Origin: Prorocentrum cordatum
Taxonomy: Eukaryota; Sar; Dinophyceae; Prorocentrales; Prorocentraceae
NCBI GenBank assembly: GCA_963575745.1
Contig: CAUYUJ010014179.1
Span: 56,001-120,000 of the forward strand
Reading direction: 5' to 3'
DNA: 64,000 nucleotides
Below are positions 61,650-64,000 of this stretch, piece by piece. The notes under the pieces are model-generated. The model saw only the letters and a list, made by a program, of their open reading frames with translations. It searched no databases and had not been told where the DNA came from. A program made the position numbers and the translations under genes. The first letter of the stretch is position 1, and each line of letters starts with the position of its first letter.

Positions 61650-62010
61650 GCCTGCGCGTAGCAGGCAATATGCAGGCACCCCCTGGGTTCCTGTAGATAA
61701 GCAGTGAATGCAACGTGGTCGCTTAGTGCCCACGCTTGATCATGTCGCAACATGAAGGCATTGCACACAGCAGGCAATATGCTGCCACCCCCGCCGTCCC
61801 TGTCAAAATCAATTGCCGAGTGATCGCGGTGCGTCCGTGCATGGTCCTGATTTTAGTGCATCGTGCATGTTGTCTGGTTTGTTTGCGAGAAATTGTGGGG
61901 AGTGTTGGCATTGCACACAGCAGGCAATATTCTGGTCCCCCCTCCGCTCCCGTCCAAAACCCTTGAAAGTGATCGCGGAGGCGCCCGCGCATGCTCTAGA
62001 TTTTGGCGCA
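61650..62010. repeat. Tandem repeat, units of about 110-150 bp
   Basis: AGCAGGCAATAT followed by a C-rich segment occurs at about 61660, 61770 and 61920. The last two units are 150 bp apart and share GGCATTGCACACAGCAGGC, GTGATCGCGG and GATTTT.GCGC. Confidence 0.75.
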
Positions 62011-62589
62011 ACACGCGCTTTCGCAGACATTGTTCTGCAAGGGGTGTCGGGGGTGGTGCGATAGGGTCCGGGTTGGCTGCCGCCCGGGCGGGGAAGGGTG
62101 TTTGTTCGTTGTTTTTTCCAGATTACAAAAAAAAAGGATCAGTGGCTCGCCCTTGTTCGGAAAGGGAAGAAGGGGCTTGGAAGAACACAGACTCCCGAAA
62201 CCCACCGCGCCCAGAGGGTAACTGGGATTCTAGGGAGCTTCAGGTGTCGACGACGAGGACATCGTCGGCTTCTGCAGGTTTTCGCGTCGCCACGGCGGGC
62301 TTTTGCGGCCCAGGAGGCGCGCGTGACTCGACTTGGACGGGCTTTCGTTTGCGACGACGACGACAGGCGGCAGCAACAGCCAGAGCAGCAGGTGGGACGG
62401 CAACTCATCCACGATCTGATTCGTCCAGCCAAGAGCCTCGTACGTAACACCCCGCAGTTGCGGATAAGAGTGAGGGGGCTGCGAGGAAGTCTTCCGTCTG
62501 CGAAGCTCTGGAGGAGCCCGCCGCAGGCGCCTGACTCCTACAAATTATGCATTGAGCTCGCCGCAGGCGCCGATTGTTCCTTTAAAGCA
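62011..62589. other. Gene-free stretch
   Basis: Short biased ORFs only; nothing recognised. Confidence 0.4.
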
Positions 62590-62995
62590 TTGTGGGTGGA
62601 TCGCGGGGTGGGTCGCGGATGGGTCGCGGGTCGGTTGCTGGCCGGGTCGTGGGTGGGTCGCGGGTGGGTCGCGCATGGGTCGCGCATGGGTCGCGGGTGC
62701 GTCGCGGGTGGGTCGCGGGGTGGGTCACGGGGGGCGGTCGCGGGCCGGGTCGCGGGCCGGGTCGCGGGTGCGTCGCGCATGGGTCACGGGGTGGGTCGCG
62801 GGGTGGGTCGCAGGGTGGGTCGCGAGGTGCGTCGCAGGGTTGGTCGTGGGTGAGTCGCGGGCGGGTCACGGGGTGGGTCGCGGGTGGGTCGCGGGTGGTT
62901 CGCGGGGTGGGTCGCGGGGTGGGTCGCGGGGTGGGTCGCGGGGTGGGTCGCGGTGTGGGTCGCGGGTGTGTCGCGGGGTGGGTCGCAGGGGGGAC
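62590..62995. repeat. GGGTGGGTCGC tandem array
   Basis: About 35 units of 9-12 bp (GGGTGGGTCGC, GGGTCGCGGGT). A purine-rich, G-run strand. ORFs of Gly/Trp/Arg/Val repeats are artefacts. Confidence 0.9.
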
Positions 62996-63119
62996 GACGA
63001 CAACAACCAACAACAACGCAACAAGCAGAATCCTCACCACGGATCCCCATTAGAGCCACGCACCCAGGGACAATGAATGACCGTTCGGCCCCCTTACTCT
63101 GACATTCATCCACAGAGAG
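62996..63119. other. Spacer between two arrays
   Basis: Includes an ACAACAAC run (62998-63021). No gene. Confidence 0.5.
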
Positions 63120-63649
63120 CGAGGGGTAGCGGGAGAGATAGAGAGAGTGGAAAGGAGAGAAAGAAAGCAAAGAGAAACTAAACATAGACAAAAAGGGAGA
63201 GAGAAAAAGAGATTGAGAAGGAGAAGTAGAGAGAGAGAGAGATACATATAGAGAGAGAGAGAGACAGAGAGAGAAAGAGAGAGAAGCAGGAAGATCGGAC
63301 AAGCTAACGGAACTCCGTCGACAGCCGGCTATTGTGGCGGCCAAGGCCGCCGCTGCACGTTTAGCGATGGTGCCCACCTTGGGGTACGGGGGACGTTGAA
63401 ACAACCCCCCCCCCTGGCGCAAAGCGACGAAGGTACAAGGCGGGGTGCTGAGCAGGCGATGCGCCACGTCTCTCGGCGCCCCGCGGCAGAAGGGGCCCAG
63501 GTCGGCAAAGCCCTGGTTGGCGGCCAGGGGGCAAGGGCTGGGCCGCTGCGCGGCTTGCGGAACACGGGGCGCTCCCCCCCTCCCGCAGCCAGACACCGAT
63601 GACGCGTGGCCGCGCGGGGGATCGGGCTGGCAACAGAAACAGAGACCAG

Positions 63650-63681
<32 letters not shown>

Positions 63682-63721
63682 GATGGCGGCAGACAGATAG
63701 GGGCAGAGAGGGGGCCGAGAA

Positions 63722-63752
<31 letters not shown>

Positions 63753-63975
63753 GGGAGAGAGACGGGAAGCGAAAGAGCGGCAGGTGGGGACAGAGAGAGA
63801 GAGAGAGAGAGGACGAGATAGTGTGTGAGAGAGCGAGGGGGAGCAGAAAGAGCCGATAGAACAGAGATAGGGAGAGAGGGAGAGAGGGAGAGAGAGAGAG
63901 AGCGAGAGAGAGAGAGAGAGAAAAAGAGAGAGAGAGACACACACAGAAAGAGGAGGAGAGAGAGAGAGAGAGCCG
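63120..63975. repeat. GA-rich microsatellite in two blocks
   Basis: 63120-63300 and 63640-63975 are GAGAGA/GAAAGA tracts. The GC-rich sequence between (63300-63640) has no recognised gene. Confidence 0.88.
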
Positions 63976-64000
63976 TGCAAGGCGGGCACAAGAGCTTGCG

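Noticed and set aside
62552-63076. Gly/Trp/Arg repeat protein
   Set aside because: Artefact of the GGGTGGGTCGC array; the reverse strand gives an equally long frame.
1-64000. tRNA, rRNA, CRISPR and bacterial-type promoters or ribosome binding sites
   Set aside because: I looked for these and saw none; the sequence is eukaryotic in gene structure.

Overview
The window looks like nuclear DNA of a dinoflagellate. Several signs agree: GC-rich sequence crowded with purine/pyrimidine triplet arrays, a Ty1/copia element with an alga-type polyprotein, introns with non-standard or GC-AG borders flanked by short direct repeats, protein families I recognise as expanded in dinoflagellates (KRPAA-rich proteins; the DGVNY/KGDW family; split methyltransferase-like genes), and sequences resembling relict dinoflagellate spliced leader (DinoSL). 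No bacterial operons, rRNA, tRNA or CRISPR arrays were recognised. The species cannot be fixed from the sequence.

Layout. 1-710: the end of a kinesin-14-type motor domain in two exons. 711-4170: gene-free, small inverted-repeat elements and a TCC array. 4171-13582: a full-length Ty1/copia retrotransposon on the minus strand, LTRs about 95% alike, polyprotein broken by three in-frame stops and one frame change, with a methyltransferase-like domain between protease and integrase. 13583-34060: about 20 kb without a convincing gene, built from several dispersed short repeat families (called A to H here), most with terminal inverted repeats, plus microsatellites. 34144-50622: a LINE-type reverse transcriptase ORF interrupted by a 14,730-bp insertion (34665-49394). 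The insertion has inverted ends of about 89 bp, subterminal 18-bp palindromes at an exact 30-bp period, and a TG target duplication whose removal restores the reverse-transcriptase frame. 50623-64000: no strong gene; short ORFs, more repeat copies, tandem duplications and long microsatellites.

The 14.7-kb element is the main result. It carries a KRPAA-rich protein, a protein with two ubiquitin-interacting-motif-like helices followed by a multi-exon gene, a DGVNY/KGDW-family gene that could be a distant DDE transposase, and a multi-exon gene with methyltransferase-fold motifs. Its structure (short inverted ends, subterminal repeats, 2-bp duplication, multi-gene cargo) resembles CACTA or KDZ/Plavaka DNA transposons, but the ends and the proteins are not an obvious match to a named family. 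Exon borders in this window are approximate unless stated, because dinoflagellate splice signals are weak.
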